Assembly: GCF_009831415.1 (NCBI RefSeq)
Contig: NZ_CP043727.1
Span: 620,001-684,000 of the forward strand
Length of the DNA stretch: 64,000 nucleotides
Source: Yersinia canariae
GTDB lineage: Bacteria; Pseudomonadota; Gammaproteobacteria; Enterobacterales; Enterobacteriaceae
Direction: 5' to 3'
The position numbers and the translations under genes were made by a program. This document shows positions 1 to 11,748 of this stretch, piece after piece. The notes beneath the pieces were generated by a model that was not told where the DNA came from, searched no databases, and saw nothing but the letters and a program-made list of their open reading frames with translations. Position 1 is the stretch's first letter, and each line of letters begins with the position of its first letter.

Positions 1-1513
1 CTTTTACATTATCTCGCAGCACAACTTGTGCTTTGGCTTGATCTATAAAGATATAAGGCGAGTTCTTTTGCAGCTCTTCCTGCAACTGGGTGTAGAGCGC
101 GGTGCGTTTGGCCGGGTCGGCCTCGGCGACTGCTGCCAGTGTTTGTTTATTCAGCTCAGGAATAACCCAGCCGTTCAAACCCGCAACAGTGCTGCTCTTA
201 CCGTCGTTATAAGCAAAGGCGCTGGCATTAGAGTGCGCATCAAAGTAATCCGGGATCCACAGGCGGATAGCAGACTGATGCTGCTTAGCCCGCACGCGAC
301 CATACACTTGGCTACCCGCAGCTGGCAGTAACACCAGTTTCACACCGCCCTGTGCAAAGCTGGCTTGCAAGGACTGAGCAATAGTAATGAATGGGGCTTT
401 ATTCTCAACATCCAGAGTCAGTGTGGCGTCTTTAATGCCAGCTTTTGTCAGAATTTCTTTGGCTTTAGCGGGATCAAAGGTGAACGGGTTACTTTCCAGC
501 GCACCGGGTAAACCGACGGGCAGGAAACTTTGATGGACAAAATACTGGTCTTTCAGCAAGTCTTTGGTAATTCCTTGATAATCAACCAAATAACGAGCAG
601 CTTGCCAGAACTCAGGTTTGCGCAGTAATGGATTCGCCGGATTGGCCGTGTTAAAGACCAAATAGTTTTGTTCGGCTGATGGAATCTCGACAACTTTAAT
701 ACCCGCTTGGGTTTTCAGCGCCGCAGTTTGGTCTGGGCCTAATTCACGGGCGATATCAGCATCACCTTGCTGGATAAGCAAGCGGCGGGCACTTGGGTCT
801 GGAACGTTTTTAATAATAACATTATTAATTAATGGCTTACCGCCAGGTGATGTTGGGTTGGCATCCAATACAATGGCCTGATGCGGCTGATAAACACGCA
901 TTTTGAATGGGCCACTACCAGCTGAATGCATTTTCAGCCAGGCGTTGCCATAGTCATTTTCTTTAATATTCGCGGTGACGGCTTTTTTATCGACGATTGA
1001 GGCAATCGGTGTTGATAAAATATTCAGCGCCACTGCTGGGCTGACATCTGCGCTCCAGCTCAGTTGCACAGTATTATCATCAATCTTCTTCAAATGCTGT
1101 TCAATATTGCTCGCATCCCAACCCAAAACATTAAGAATAAAGGCCGGTGAACGGTTCATTTTAACCGCGCGATCAAAGGAAAAAATCACGTCATCGGCTT
1201 GCACTGGATTACCCGATGCAAATACCGCTTTTGGCCGCAATTTCACTGTGAGGGTTTTTGCTGCCGCGTCGCCTTGCCAGCTTTCCGCTAGAACCGGAAC
1301 GACTTTCGCCGGGTTATCACGATCGGCTTGTACCAGTCGTTGATAGAGGCTTGGAACGGTCTGAATGCTAGACAACTCATTACTTTCAGCCGGATCAAGA
1401 CTAACGATATCATCCAGGGATTGTACAACTATTAGAGTATCTGGAGGTGTTGCTGCCAAAGTACTGCCAGATAGTGCTGCAAAAACCAATAATGACAGAA
1501 TTTTAGCTTTCAT
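1..1513 (-). CDS. ABC transporter periplasmic peptide-binding protein (SBP family 5), 3' end outside window
   Basis: The minus-strand frame is open from the ATG at 1513 to the window edge, so the C-terminus is missing (about 504 codons visible). It starts with a Sec signal peptide (MKAKILSLLVFAALSGSTLA). The mature part has the DppA/OppA-type pattern: VVQSLDDIVSLDPAE, then LRPKAVFASGNPVQADDVIFSFDR, which is typical of the SBP_bac_5 family. It should bind oligopeptides or a similar solute in the periplasm and deliver it to an ABC permease. A ribosome site (AGGGAG) lies about 8 bases before the ATG. Permease and ATPase genes would be expected beyond position 1 but cannot be seen. Substrate is unknown; the family also contains nickel, heme and opine binders. 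Confidence 0.85.
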   Translation of the reverse strand, partial: MKAKILSLLVFAALSGSTLAATPPDTLIVVQSLDDIVSLDPAESNELSSIQTVPSLYQRLVQADRDNPAKVVPVLAESWQGDAAAKTLTVKLRPKAVFASGNPVQADDVIFSFDRAVKMNRSPAFILNVLGWDASNIEQHLKKIDDNTVQLSWSADVSPAVALNILSTPIASIVDKKAVTANIKENDYGNAWLKMHSAGSGPFKMRVYQPHQAIVLDANPTSPGGKPLINNVIIKNVPDPSARRLLIQQGDADIARELGPDQTAALKTQAGIKVVEIPSAEQNYLVFNTANPANPLLRKPEFWQAARYLVDYQGITKDLLKDQYFVHQSFLPVGLPGALESNPFTFDPAKAKEILTKAGIKDATLTLDVENKAPFITIAQSLQASFAQGGVKLVLLPAAGSQVYGRVRAKQHQSAIRLWIPDYFDAHSNASAFAYNDGKSSTVAGLNGWVIPELNKQTLAAVAEADPAKRTALYTQLQEELQKNSPYIFIDQAKAQVVLRDNVK

Positions 1514-2342
<829 letters not shown>

Positions 2343-2355
2343 CTGATTTATAAAG

Positions 2356-2385
2356 AAAAGGCCGGTCAGGTGATCGGCCCTTGCA
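2356..2385. terminator. bidirectional rho-independent terminator between tabA and argI
   Basis: A GGCCG/CGGCC stem (2360-2364 with 2375-2379) is flanked by an A-rich run on the left and TT on the right. It lies between two convergent genes and would work best for argI, where a T-run follows on the minus strand. Confidence 0.7.
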
Positions 2386-2388
2386 TGA

Positions 2389-3405
2389 TTATTCTTGGCC
2401 CAATGTCGCGACCATCACGGCCTTAATGGTGTGCAGGCGGTTTTCTGCTTGATCAAACACGATGCTATGTGCGGATTCAAACACTTCTTCGGTCACTTCC
2501 ATGCCGCCCAGTAAGTCATAAAGCTCGGCCATTTGCTTGCCAACAGTGGTTTGGTCATCGTGGAATGCTGGCAGGCAGTGCAGGAATTTGACCTGCGGGT
2601 TGCCGGTCAGTTTCACCACATTCATATTGACTTGATAAGGTTTCAACAGCGCAACACGCTCCTGCCAGACTTCTTTCGGCTCCCCCATTGAGACCCAAAC
2701 ATCGGTATACAAGAAATCAGTTCCTTTGACACCTTCGGCAATATCTTCTGTTAGGGTGATTTTACCGCCAGTCTTTTTGGCCTGCGCCTGACACGCTGCC
2801 ACCAATTCGGCTTCTGGCCAGCATGCTTTTGGCGCGACCAGACGTAAATCCATCCCAACCAGCGCGGCGGCTTCTAACATCGTGTTACCCATGTTATTGC
2901 GCGCATCCCCGAGGTAAGCAAACTTCATTTCACTCAATGGCTTACTCGGCAAGTGTTCCTGCATGGTCAACAAGTCGGCCAGCAATTGGGTGGGATGGAA
3001 TTCATTTGTCAGGCCATTCCATACCGGTACGCCTGCAAATTCTGCCAGTGTTTCAACCACCTTTTGGCCGTGGCCACGATATTGAATACCGTCATACATG
3101 CGGCCCAATACTCTGGCGGTATCTTTAATTGATTCTTTATGCCCAATTTGGCTCCCTCCTGGGCCGAGGTAAGTCACACGCGCACCTTGATCATATGCGG
3201 CAACTTCGAAAGAGCATCGAGTACGGGTCGAGTCTTTTTCGAAGATGAGCGCGATATTCTTACCTACCAGTTTTTGTTGCTCACAGCCGGATTTCTTGGC
3301 CTGCTTCAATTGCGCAGCCAAATCCAGCAGAGCTGTAATCTCGATGGGGGTAAAATCCAGTAACCTTAGAAAATGACGTTTATAGAACTGACTCATAGTA
3401 TTCAT
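2389..3405 (-). CDS. argI: ornithine carbamoyltransferase, anabolic
   Basis: 338 residues, the full length of enterobacterial OTC (ArgF/ArgI about 334). It converts ornithine and carbamoyl phosphate to citrulline in arginine synthesis, in the cytoplasm. Motifs seen: the carbamoyl-phosphate loop [13 protein letters not shown] near residue 54, the QYRGH loop near 109, HPTQ near 137, and the ornithine-binding HCLPAFHD near 276 with its catalytic Cys. The start at 3405 is confirmed by homology ([16 protein letters not shown]); MNTMSQ gives two in-frame starts, so the true start could be three codons later. The upstream region holds paired ARG boxes. The neighbour rraB is divergent, as in E. coli. 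Some annotations use the name argF. Confidence 0.95.
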   Translation of the reverse strand: MNTMSQFYKRHFLRLLDFTPIEITALLDLAAQLKQAKKSGCEQQKLVGKNIALIFEKDSTRTRCSFEVAAYDQGARVTYLGPGGSQIGHKESIKDTARVLGRMYDGIQYRGHGQKVVETLAEFAGVPVWNGLTNEFHPTQLLADLLTMQEHLPSKPLSEMKFAYLGDARNNMGNTMLEAAALVGMDLRLVAPKACWPEAELVAACQAQAKKTGGKITLTEDIAEGVKGTDFLYTDVWVSMGEPKEVWQERVALLKPYQVNMNVVKLTGNPQVKFLHCLPAFHDDQTTVGKQMAELYDLLGGMEVTEEVFESAHSIVFDQAENRLHTIKAVMVATLGQE

Positions 3406-3426
3406 CTTTGCATCCTGAATAGTTCA

Positions 3427-3465
3427 GTTGAATTTAAATTCAATTTATACGTATAAATATTCAAT
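3427..3465. promoter_or_regulatory. tandem ARG boxes (ArgR operator) of argI
   Basis: Two 18-base ARG boxes separated by 3 bases. Box 1 (3427-3444) contains TGAATTTAAATTCA, matching every fixed position of the core TGAAT-N4-ATTCA. Box 2 (3448-3465) matches about 16 of 18 positions of the consensus (GTATAAATATTCA core). Tandem boxes 3 bases apart are the classic ArgR hexamer target, placed here just upstream of the argI start. Arginine-bound ArgR should repress argI; rraB lies on the other side and may be touched too. Confidence 0.9.
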
Positions 3466-3565
3466 TACAACCCAAATGAATAAATCTTTCTCGTTTATAG
3501 TGGAGGCAACTGCGTGGGTGTGGGAAAATAGTGCCATACTAAGCCCATTGACTGAGGATAAAGGC

Positions 3566-3997
3566 ATGGCAAACCGCGAAATGCTAGACGAACAACGTGA
3601 CGAGACCCGCCTGATCATCGAAGAACTGCTGGACGATGGCAGTGATCCGGATGCGCTATACACCATTGAACATCACCTTTCCGCCGAGAAGTTCGAAGTG
3701 CTGGAAAAGGCTGCCGTTGAAGCATTCAAGTTGGGTTATGAAGTCACAGATGCAGAAGAACTGGAAGTTGAAGATGGCTCTGTAGTGATGTGCTGTGACG
3801 TGATTAGCGAAGTTGCGCTGAATGCCGAAATTATTGATGCGCAGGTTGAACAGCTAATTGCATTGGCTGAGACATGTGGCGTGAATTACGACGGCTGGGG
3901 CACTTACTACGAAGATCCTAATGGCGAAGATGATGAAGACGGCGAGTTAGACGACGAAGAGTTGATTGATGAAGACGACGACGGCAAGCGCCACTAA
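3566..3997 (+). CDS. rraB: ribonuclease E inhibitor RraB
   Basis: 143 residues from the ATG at 3566 ([22 protein letters not shown]), matching the E. coli RraB start. The open frame extends upstream to 3428, but that would place coding sequence over the ARG boxes and has no family support, so the shorter start with GAGGATAAAG before it is chosen. Conserved blocks: [47 protein letters not shown], and a very acidic tail ([15 protein letters not shown]). RraB binds RNase E and alters degradosome composition, changing mRNA decay. A strong terminator follows. Confidence 0.93.
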   Translation: MANREMLDEQRDETRLIIEELLDDGSDPDALYTIEHHLSAEKFEVLEKAAVEAFKLGYEVTDAEELEVEDGSVVMCCDVISEVALNAEIIDAQVEQLIALAETCGVNYDGWGTYYEDPNGEDDEDGELDDEELIDEDDDGKRH

Positions 3998-4030
3998 TTT
4001 GATGTTTTGATCGTTAGCTTTATCGCGACT

Positions 4031-4061
4031 AAGCCCATGCAGTAAAAGCGTGGGCTTTTTT
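4031..4061 (+). terminator. rho-independent terminator of rraB
   Basis: Stem AAGCCCATGC / GCGTGGGCTT with a 6-base loop, followed by a run of T. It lies 34 bases after the rraB stop and also separates it from the convergent lipoxygenase-like gene. Confidence 0.88.
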
Positions 4062-4087
4062 GTGCGCTCAAGAGAGCTTATTAGCGG

Positions 4088-5590
4088 TTAGAAATTAATA
4101 CTGCGGGCGATATCTTTCAGTTTTATAAAACGTCGGCAGGTGAGGTTTTTATCGGTTTCCACAAGTTGTTGCAAGAATAAACTATTGAGTTTATCTAGCG
4201 TCGGGTGATCAAAACCATACCAAGTATCATACAGGTGTTCGACACTTTGCGGCGGACCAAAATACATGGAGAAACAGAGTCTATTACGTAATGTATCGTC
4301 GAAATTAACTAATTGCCGACGATTGAGTGGCGGAATGGATTTACTGGCTGGTGGCGGTACTCGCAGACGTAATGGGAAAATATTTTGCTGATACTGGCCC
4401 ATGGCACCATGATCGGCAGAATGAGCTACGGAGACATCCCAGATAAAGGTCGTCAATGCTCGGGCGAAAATATTGCCCTGTGTTATGTCTTGGGCATTGG
4501 GGAAACCGGGTACCCAAGCAGCAATGGCATTGCTCCAATAAGCAACTATTGGGTCTGTTGGGGATATATGCCGTACTACGCCACTGACAAATTCGAATAT
4601 CGCGGCATAATAAGCCAGTAAGAAATCCTCAAGGTCAGACCATATTTTTTCAGGATGCAGGGGATATTTATATTCTGGATAACTGGCGTTCCCACTTATA
4701 CCGCAAAAAGCATCTTTTAACTGACCGGGCCACCCCATATCTTTATGAATTACCGGGATATTTCCCCATCCAGGATAGGCAGTGTAAGGTAAGTATTGGT
4801 TATTATGGCCAACAGAATAGGGGATAAGGGTTACAGCCTGATTGATGGCCAACTGAATTCGAGTGTGGGGAGATAATAATTTATACAGGAGATGTTCAGT
4901 TGGTAAACTACTTAATGTAATGGCACTGATAGCATCCATAGGGAAATGAAGCTTTGGGTGCACAGATAATGTACATGTAGTCAATATACCTTGTAATACA
5001 AAATATTTTGCTAATTCCCATGCATCACCATCATTTGGTGTCAGGACGAGATTATTAATTTTTATTGCCAGTGGAATTCCGGTGGTTTTATTTACTCGTT
5101 TGAATATTGTCACCGTTGGGGTGGAGTAAATTCCATGTAAAGGCAGAACTTTATTCATACTTAATGTATCTATTTTTAAATAGTTAGGTTCCCCATTTTC
5201 ATTTTTTAGGTTGTTAATATCTATGACATCAGCAAAATCTATAGTTTCTTGCTCAGTGATGTAATCAGTTAATAATTTGCTAAATATACCGAAAAATATT
5301 TGATAAGAAAAATTTTCATCACTGGCTGGTTTTAGTTGCCAATCACCCGCCAGCATTTTTAGAATTATTTTTACCCTGCCAGATTTCAACATTTTACTAT
5401 AGTGAGAAACAACATTGATTCTAAAATCATCTAATTGATCTTTTGGCACATTTTTAATAACTGGAGGTAACTCGGTGGCAAGGGTATTTATCATCGGCCA
5501 AGGGCCATTAGCCCCATAGCGGTAATCAGAAAAAACATAACCAGGCGCTGGCCCGGCCCATTTATCATAGCTTTGCACAGTCATTATCAT
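4088..5590 (-). CDS. short lipoxygenase-family protein with atypical iron-ligand spacing
   Basis: 500 residues, lacking a PLAT domain and shorter than usual lipoxygenases (about 600-900). The catalytic-domain signature is recognisable: WELAKYFV near 191, then HPKLH (H211, H215), then HLLYKLLSPH (H233-H242), which matches the family's HPIxKLLxPH. Further on come AHSADHGAMGQY (H390, H394), equal to the mammalian H-x3-H pair, then PLRLRVPPP, and a C-terminal IARSINF. Known lipoxygenases bind non-heme iron through H-x4-H, H-x3-H/N and the terminal Ile carboxylate and oxygenate polyunsaturated fatty acids. Here the first pair is spaced H-x3-H and the last residue is Phe. No signal peptide is visible. 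It stands alone, with a large AT-rich upstream region, which suggests acquisition. Confidence 0.75.
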   Translation of the reverse strand: MIMTVQSYDKWAGPAPGYVFSDYRYGANGPWPMINTLATELPPVIKNVPKDQLDDFRINVVSHYSKMLKSGRVKIILKMLAGDWQLKPASDENFSYQIFFGIFSKLLTDYITEQETIDFADVIDINNLKNENGEPNYLKIDTLSMNKVLPLHGIYSTPTVTIFKRVNKTTGIPLAIKINNLVLTPNDGDAWELAKYFVLQGILTTCTLSVHPKLHFPMDAISAITLSSLPTEHLLYKLLSPHTRIQLAINQAVTLIPYSVGHNNQYLPYTAYPGWGNIPVIHKDMGWPGQLKDAFCGISGNASYPEYKYPLHPEKIWSDLEDFLLAYYAAIFEFVSGVVRHISPTDPIVAYWSNAIAAWVPGFPNAQDITQGNIFARALTTFIWDVSVAHSADHGAMGQYQQNIFPLRLRVPPPASKSIPPLNRRQLVNFDDTLRNRLCFSMYFGPPQSVEHLYDTWYGFDHPTLDKLNSLFLQQLVETDKNLTCRRFIKLKDIARSINF

Positions 5591-5700
5591 CGCCTAAATA
5601 TTAAATAGAACAATAAGTATAAGTGATGTTTTTTTTGTTTATTATTCATTGTTATTGTTGGTTGTTAATTATTAAATAATTTCATTAATTGTATTTATCA

Positions 5701-5734
5701 TTATATTAAATTTATTTAAATAAATTTAATATAA
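5701..5734. repeat. 34-base perfect AT palindrome
   Basis: A perfect inverted repeat made only of A and T, with no loop, lies between the start region of the lipoxygenase-like gene (5590) and the yjgM terminator (5732-5760). The two overlap by a few bases. It could be a cruciform-forming or protein-binding site, or part of a composite terminator. Confidence 0.8.
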
Positions 5735-5760
5735 AAAAAGAGCATATGAAAATATGCTCT
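5732..5760 (-). terminator. rho-independent terminator of yjgM
   Basis: Stem AGAGCATAT (5739-5747) pairs with ATATGCTCT (5752-5760) around a GAAA-type loop. On the minus strand a run of seven T follows. It lies 22 bases beyond the yjgM stop. Confidence 0.85.
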
Positions 5761-5782
5761 GAGTGGCGGAAATATAGAGTAA

Positions 5783-6286
5783 TTACAGTGTTTTCAGCAT
5801 CGTCACTTCGCAATCGACATGGCCAGTATTTCCCATCGGGCCATTGATATGCTCAAACCCCAATCTTTCATATAAGCCAACAGCACTGGTCAAACTGGCC
5901 GTGGTTTCCAGATAACAGCGCTTAAACCCCTGTTGACGGGCAAACTCCAGCGCTTGTAACGCCAATTTTTTTGCCAGCCCTTTACCGCGCAATACCGGCA
6001 GGAAATACATTTTCTGTAATTCGCAGAGGTCAGCTTCACCACCAGACAAAGGTGCTACGCCGCCACCGCCGGCAATATTGCCGTCCACTTCAATCACCCA
6101 GTAAGCACTGCGTGGTTGGCTGTACAGCTCATATAAGTGATCCAAATTAGGATCAGACACGGTGTAGCCTTTGTCGGCAGTTAAACCGAACTCAGCCGAA
6201 ACTTCTCGGATGACATTAGCGATAGCGAAGTTGTCTGCTAAGGTAATGGCGCGCACCGGCAGGCGGATAGGTGTAGCTGTGGTCAT
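5783..6286 (-). CDS. yjgM: GNAT-family N-acetyltransferase YjgM
   Basis: 167 residues, same length and order of conserved blocks as E. coli YjgM, which also lies near valS. Visible: [30 protein letters not shown] at the N-terminus; GGGGVAPL near residue 73; and the acetyl-CoA binding motif [20 protein letters not shown], at about 95-113. [10 protein letters not shown] motif B follows near 136. It should acetylate a small molecule or protein in the cytoplasm; the substrate is not evident from sequence. It lies 150 bases downstream of valS in the same direction and ends at its own terminator. Confidence 0.88.
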   Translation of the reverse strand: MTTATPIRLPVRAITLADNFAIANVIREVSAEFGLTADKGYTVSDPNLDHLYELYSQPRSAYWVIEVDGNIAGGGGVAPLSGGEADLCELQKMYFLPVLRGKGLAKKLALQALEFARQQGFKRCYLETTASLTSAVGLYERLGFEHINGPMGNTGHVDCEVTMLKTL

Positions 6287-6435
6287 GGCGTATTACTCTA
6301 TAAATCGAATGGTAATAACTTAGTAATAATCTGTAATACCATTGAATGGTGCCAGGGTGCAATGGCAAAAAGTAGGGGCCATGATAGCGAACAATTATCA
6401 TAGCCCCCGTCAGACATACTGTATGTCTGATTAAT

Positions 6436-9333
6436 TTACAGAGCAGCGATAGTCGCCTGCTGTTCAATTAACTTTTGCTTAGCTTCAGCACAGGTCGCCA
6501 TTCTTTCGCGCTCTTTGGCAACTACGGCTTCTGGCGCGCGCGCCACAAAACCTTCGTTACTCAATTTACCTTCGATGCGCTCAATCTCGGCTTCCAGCTT
6601 GGCGACTTCTTTTGCCAAGCGATCCAATTCAGTGGCTTTATCAATCAGACCGGCCATTGGAATCAATACTTCAGCACCTTCCACCAGTTTGGTCACGGAT
6701 ACCGGGCCTTTATCACCGTCAGCTAACAGGGTGAGAGAAGACAAGCGCGCCAGTGACTGGATGAAACTCTGGTTTTCCAGCATGCGGCGCTGAGCATCAG
6801 CACTGGCACCCCGCAGCATAACGTCCAGTGGTTTACCCGGCGCGATGTTCATTTCCGCCCGAATATTACGCACGGCAATAATGGTCTGCTTGATCCACTC
6901 CAAATCACTCAGGGCTTTCTCATCGACCTGATTGGCATCATATTCTGGGAAAGGCTGCAACATAATGGTGTCCGCAGTGATGCCTTTCAGCGTTTTGACC
7001 CGCTGCCAAATAGTCTCAGTGATGTAAGGAATGATTGGGTGCGCCAGACGCAACAGGGCTTCCAACACTTCAATCAAGGTATGGCGAGTCCCGCGTAATT
7101 CAGCTTCTGAGCCGCTGTTCATGACGGGCTTTGTCAATTCCAAATACCAATCACAGAACTGGTTCCAGGTAAATTCATACAGAATACTGGCCGCGAGATC
7201 GAAGCGATAAGTGTCCATTGCTTCGCGGTAGGCTTTGATGGTCTGATTAAATTCAGCCAAAATCCAGCGGTCAGCCAGTGACAGCACCATTTCGCCGCCG
7301 TTCTGCCCGCAATCTTGCCCTTCGGTATTCATCAGCACGAAACGGCTGGCGTTCCACAGCTTGTTACAGAAGTTGCGATAACCTTCCAGGCGCTTCATAT
7401 CCCAGTTGATATCACGGCCAGTCGAGGCCAATGCAGCTAATGTAAAGCGCAGGGCATCAGTGCCGTGCGGCTCAATGCCGTTCGGGAATTGCTTCTCGGT
7501 GCGCTTGCGGATTTTCTCGGCCAACTGCGGCTGCATCATATTACCGGTACGTTTTTCCAGCAGCTCTTCCAGCGAGATACCATCGACCATATCCAGCGGG
7601 TCAATAACATTGCCTTTGGACTTGGACATTTTTTGCCCTTCGTCATCGCGGATAAGACCGGTCATGTACACGGTTTTAAACGGCACTTGCGGCTTACCAT
7701 TTTCATCTTTCATAAAGTGCATGGTCAGCATGATCATGCGGGCAATCCAGAAGAAAATAATGTCAAAGCCGCTGACCACGACACTGGTCGGGTGGAAGGT
7801 TTTTAGTGCTTCGGTCTGCTCAGGCCAGCCCAATGTGGAGAAAGTCCACAGGCCGGATGAGAACCAGGTATCCAGCACGTCTTCATCCTGACGCAAGGCC
7901 ACATCTGCGCCCAGGTTATTTTCGCGGCGTACTTCAGCTTCATCACGGCCAACATACACTTTGCCGTCTTCGTCATACCAGGCCGGAATGCGGTGACCCC
8001 ACCACAATTGACGGGAAATACACCAGTCTTGGATATCGCGCATCCATGAGTAATACATATTTTCGTACTGTTTCGGTACGAATTGGATCTCGCCGTTTTC
8101 CACCGCTTCAATGGCGACTTTGGCCAGCGGAGCTGTGCGAACATACCATTGGTCGGTCAGCATCGGCTCGATAACCACGCCGCCGCGATCGCCATAAGGC
8201 ACTGTCAGGTCGTGCGGTTTAACTTCTTCCAACAGGCCAAGTTTATCGAATTCAGCTACCACGGCTTTACGCGCAGCAAAACGCTCCAGACCTTGGAACT
8301 GCTCTGGAATTGCACCGCTGCATGCATCGGTGGCTTCGCCGTTAGTATCAAACACTTCGCCTTCCGCACGGATATCACCGTCGAAAGTCAAAATGTTTAT
8401 CATTGGCAGGGCGTGGCGCTTACCAACTTCATAGTCATTAAAATCGTGAGCCGGAGTGATTTTTACGCAACCGGTGCCTTTTTCCATATCGGCGTGTTCA
8501 TCGCCTAGGATCGGAATACGGCGGCCAACCAGTGGCAAAATCACTTCTTTGCCGATCAGATCTTTGTAACGAGGATCTTCCGGGTTGACCGCAACCCCGG
8601 TATCACCCAGCACAGTTTCTGGGCGGGTGGTGGCAACGACCAAATAATCTTTGCCTTCAGCGGTTTTCGCGCCATCGGCCAGCGGGTAACGCAAATGCCA
8701 CATGGAGCCTTTGGATTCGCGGTTTTCCACTTCCAAATCAGAAATAGCCGTGCGCAGTTTCGGATCCCAGTTCACCAGACGTTTGCCACGGTAAATCAGA
8801 TCTTCTTTATGCAAACGAACAAATACTTCTTTCACGGCGTTGGACAGGCCTTCATCCATGGTGAAACGCTCGCGTTCCCAATCCACAGAGTTACCCAAGC
8901 GGCGCATTTGACGAGTAATGGTGCCGCCTGACTCGCCTTTCCATTCCCAGATTTTATCAATAAATGCATCACGGCCGTAATCGTGGCGAGTTTTGCCTTC
9001 TTCTGCGGCAATCTTGCGCTCAACCACCATTTGGGTCGCGATACCGGCATGGTCAGTACCGGCTTGCCATAAGGTGTTTTTACCTTGCATGCGCTGATAG
9101 CGAATCAAAGTATCCATGATGGTTTGCTGGAAAGCATGGCCCATGTGCAAACTGCCGGTCACATTTGGCGGTGGGATCATGATGCAGTAGCTTTCTTTGC
9201 TGGTATCGCCGTTCGGCTTAAAATAACCCTGCTTTTCCCAGTGCTCATACAGCGGCTGCTCGATTTCCTGCGGGCTATAGGTTTTATCGAGGGACGGCTC
9301 AGTTTTGTCGATATTAGAAGGTGTATTTTCCAT
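6436..9333 (-). CDS. valS: valyl-tRNA synthetase
   Basis: 965 residues, near the 951 of E. coli ValS. It is a class I aminoacyl-tRNA synthetase that charges tRNA-Val and edits threonine. Seen in order: [15 protein letters not shown] (HIGH motif, near 54), the CP1 editing region with [15 protein letters not shown] near 235, [14 protein letters not shown] (KMSKS motif, near 569), the anticodon-binding domain, and a C-terminal coiled coil ([20 protein letters not shown]) that helps bind tRNA. holC lies 14 bases upstream in the same direction, so the two are almost certainly cotranscribed, as in E. coli. Confidence 0.98.
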   Translation of the reverse strand: MENTPSNIDKTEPSLDKTYSPQEIEQPLYEHWEKQGYFKPNGDTSKESYCIMIPPPNVTGSLHMGHAFQQTIMDTLIRYQRMQGKNTLWQAGTDHAGIATQMVVERKIAAEEGKTRHDYGRDAFIDKIWEWKGESGGTITRQMRRLGNSVDWERERFTMDEGLSNAVKEVFVRLHKEDLIYRGKRLVNWDPKLRTAISDLEVENRESKGSMWHLRYPLADGAKTAEGKDYLVVATTRPETVLGDTGVAVNPEDPRYKDLIGKEVILPLVGRRIPILGDEHADMEKGTGCVKITPAHDFNDYEVGKRHALPMINILTFDGDIRAEGEVFDTNGEATDACSGAIPEQFQGLERFAARKAVVAEFDKLGLLEEVKPHDLTVPYGDRGGVVIEPMLTDQWYVRTAPLAKVAIEAVENGEIQFVPKQYENMYYSWMRDIQDWCISRQLWWGHRIPAWYDEDGKVYVGRDEAEVRRENNLGADVALRQDEDVLDTWFSSGLWTFSTLGWPEQTEALKTFHPTSVVVSGFDIIFFWIARMIMLTMHFMKDENGKPQVPFKTVYMTGLIRDDEGQKMSKSKGNVIDPLDMVDGISLEELLEKRTGNMMQPQLAEKIRKRTEKQFPNGIEPHGTDALRFTLAALASTGRDINWDMKRLEGYRNFCNKLWNASRFVLMNTEGQDCGQNGGEMVLSLADRWILAEFNQTIKAYREAMDTYRFDLAASILYEFTWNQFCDWYLELTKPVMNSGSEAELRGTRHTLIEVLEALLRLAHPIIPYITETIWQRVKTLKGITADTIMLQPFPEYDANQVDEKALSDLEWIKQTIIAVRNIRAEMNIAPGKPLDVMLRGASADAQRRMLENQSFIQSLARLSSLTLLADGDKGPVSVTKLVEGAEVLIPMAGLIDKATELDRLAKEVAKLEAEIERIEGKLSNEGFVARAPEAVVAKERERMATCAEAKQKLIEQQATIAAL

Positions 9334-9347
9334 TTTCTTTTTTTAGT

Positions 9348-9797
9348 TCAATTAGTTGGCGGCGTTGCCGTGATCAAGTGGAAGCCGACGCTGCGATAAG
9401 ACTTATATCGGTCGCGCGCCAACTGTTTCAAATTTTCTTCGTAAGGGACGAAGTCTACCACTTCATGGAAAGCAGTGGCAAAACCTGCGAACTCTGGCAG
9501 CAGACTAATAAGTAGGTCGCGGGGGGAGTTCCCACGTCGTTCTGGCCAAGCCAGTTCAACTGGCGCACCATATTTTGGCCCTTCACCGGCTAAATTATGC
9601 GGCACAAATTGATCTGGAGCCCGCTGCCACAGGGCTTCATCCAGCCTCTGGGCTTGCTCCTGACTTTCACAGGCGATCAACACCCGTTTGCCTGCCCGCC
9701 AACGTTCAGCCGCAACCTCACAGGCCAACGCTTCATGAGCGCGCAGCTCACCGGCGGGCGTGTCGTGTTCGAGCAGGTAGAAGGTGGCGTTTTTCAT
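9348..9797 (-). CDS. holC: DNA polymerase III subunit chi
   Basis: 149 residues, against 147 in E. coli HolC. It starts MKNATFYLLEH and has the family blocks LACEVAAERWRAGKRVLIAC, QAQRLDEALWQ, FVPHNLAGE and PRDLLISL. Chi pairs with psi (HolD), links the clamp loader to SSB and helps primase hand-off. It sits between pepA and valS in the standard enterobacterial order; an ERIC element separates it from pepA. Confidence 0.95.
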   Translation of the reverse strand: MKNATFYLLEHDTPAGELRAHEALACEVAAERWRAGKRVLIACESQEQAQRLDEALWQRAPDQFVPHNLAGEGPKYGAPVELAWPERRGNSPRDLLISLLPEFAGFATAFHEVVDFVPYEENLKQLARDRYKSYRSVGFHLITATPPTN

Positions 9798-9811
9798 AGG
9801 TTCTCTGCACT

Positions 9812-9934
9812 CTTCGTCCTTGAAGCCGCAGGGTTGTTAGCTGCTCTCACTCACCCGAATCACTTACTGATGTAAGTTCATCGGGATGAGTTCGTTTGCC
9901 GCCTACCTGCAACTCCAATGACTTTGAGTGTATA
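9812..9934. repeat. ERIC element
   Basis: About 123 bases with the ERIC pattern: CTTGAAGCCGCAGGG at one end, a central CACCCGAATCACTTAC ... GTAAG inverted core, then GCCTACCTGCAACTCCAATG and ACTTTGAGTGTATA at the other end. It lies in the pepA-holC gap and can fold into a long hairpin in the transcript. Related copies are at 39580, 59791 and 60153. Confidence 0.85.
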
Positions 9935-9957
9935 TTCGATGGAAATAGAGTAAACGA

Positions 9958-11484
<1,527 letters not shown>

Positions 11485-11748
11485 TTAAAGACAAAGGCGG
11501 GAGCTACCGCTAGAATGTAGCACTCCGCAACGATCTCTCTCCGTTGTGTTAACGACGTGTGTTAACCTTAACGGCATAAGTTGTTTTGTTTTGGCGACTA
11601 TAAGCATGTTCCTATAGGACACCTAAACGCTAGATGTTGTAATACTATTTTAGCTGTGAAGGTTGCCATATGATGAGAATAAATGGCGGATTAACGATGA
11701 AACTATCGATTTTCCTGCAAAAAGACAAGTTTTCACAGGCGTATTAGC

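Noticed and set aside
3428..3565. Longer N-terminus for rraB in the same open frame
   Set aside because: It would encode protein across the two ARG boxes and the argI promoter and has no counterpart in RraB; the ATG at 3566 has a ribosome site and matches the family start.
7406..7891. 161-codon plus-strand frame inside valS
   Set aside because: It is antisense to a highly conserved essential gene and shows no family features; several similar shadows across valS, pepA and lsr genes were dismissed for the same reason.
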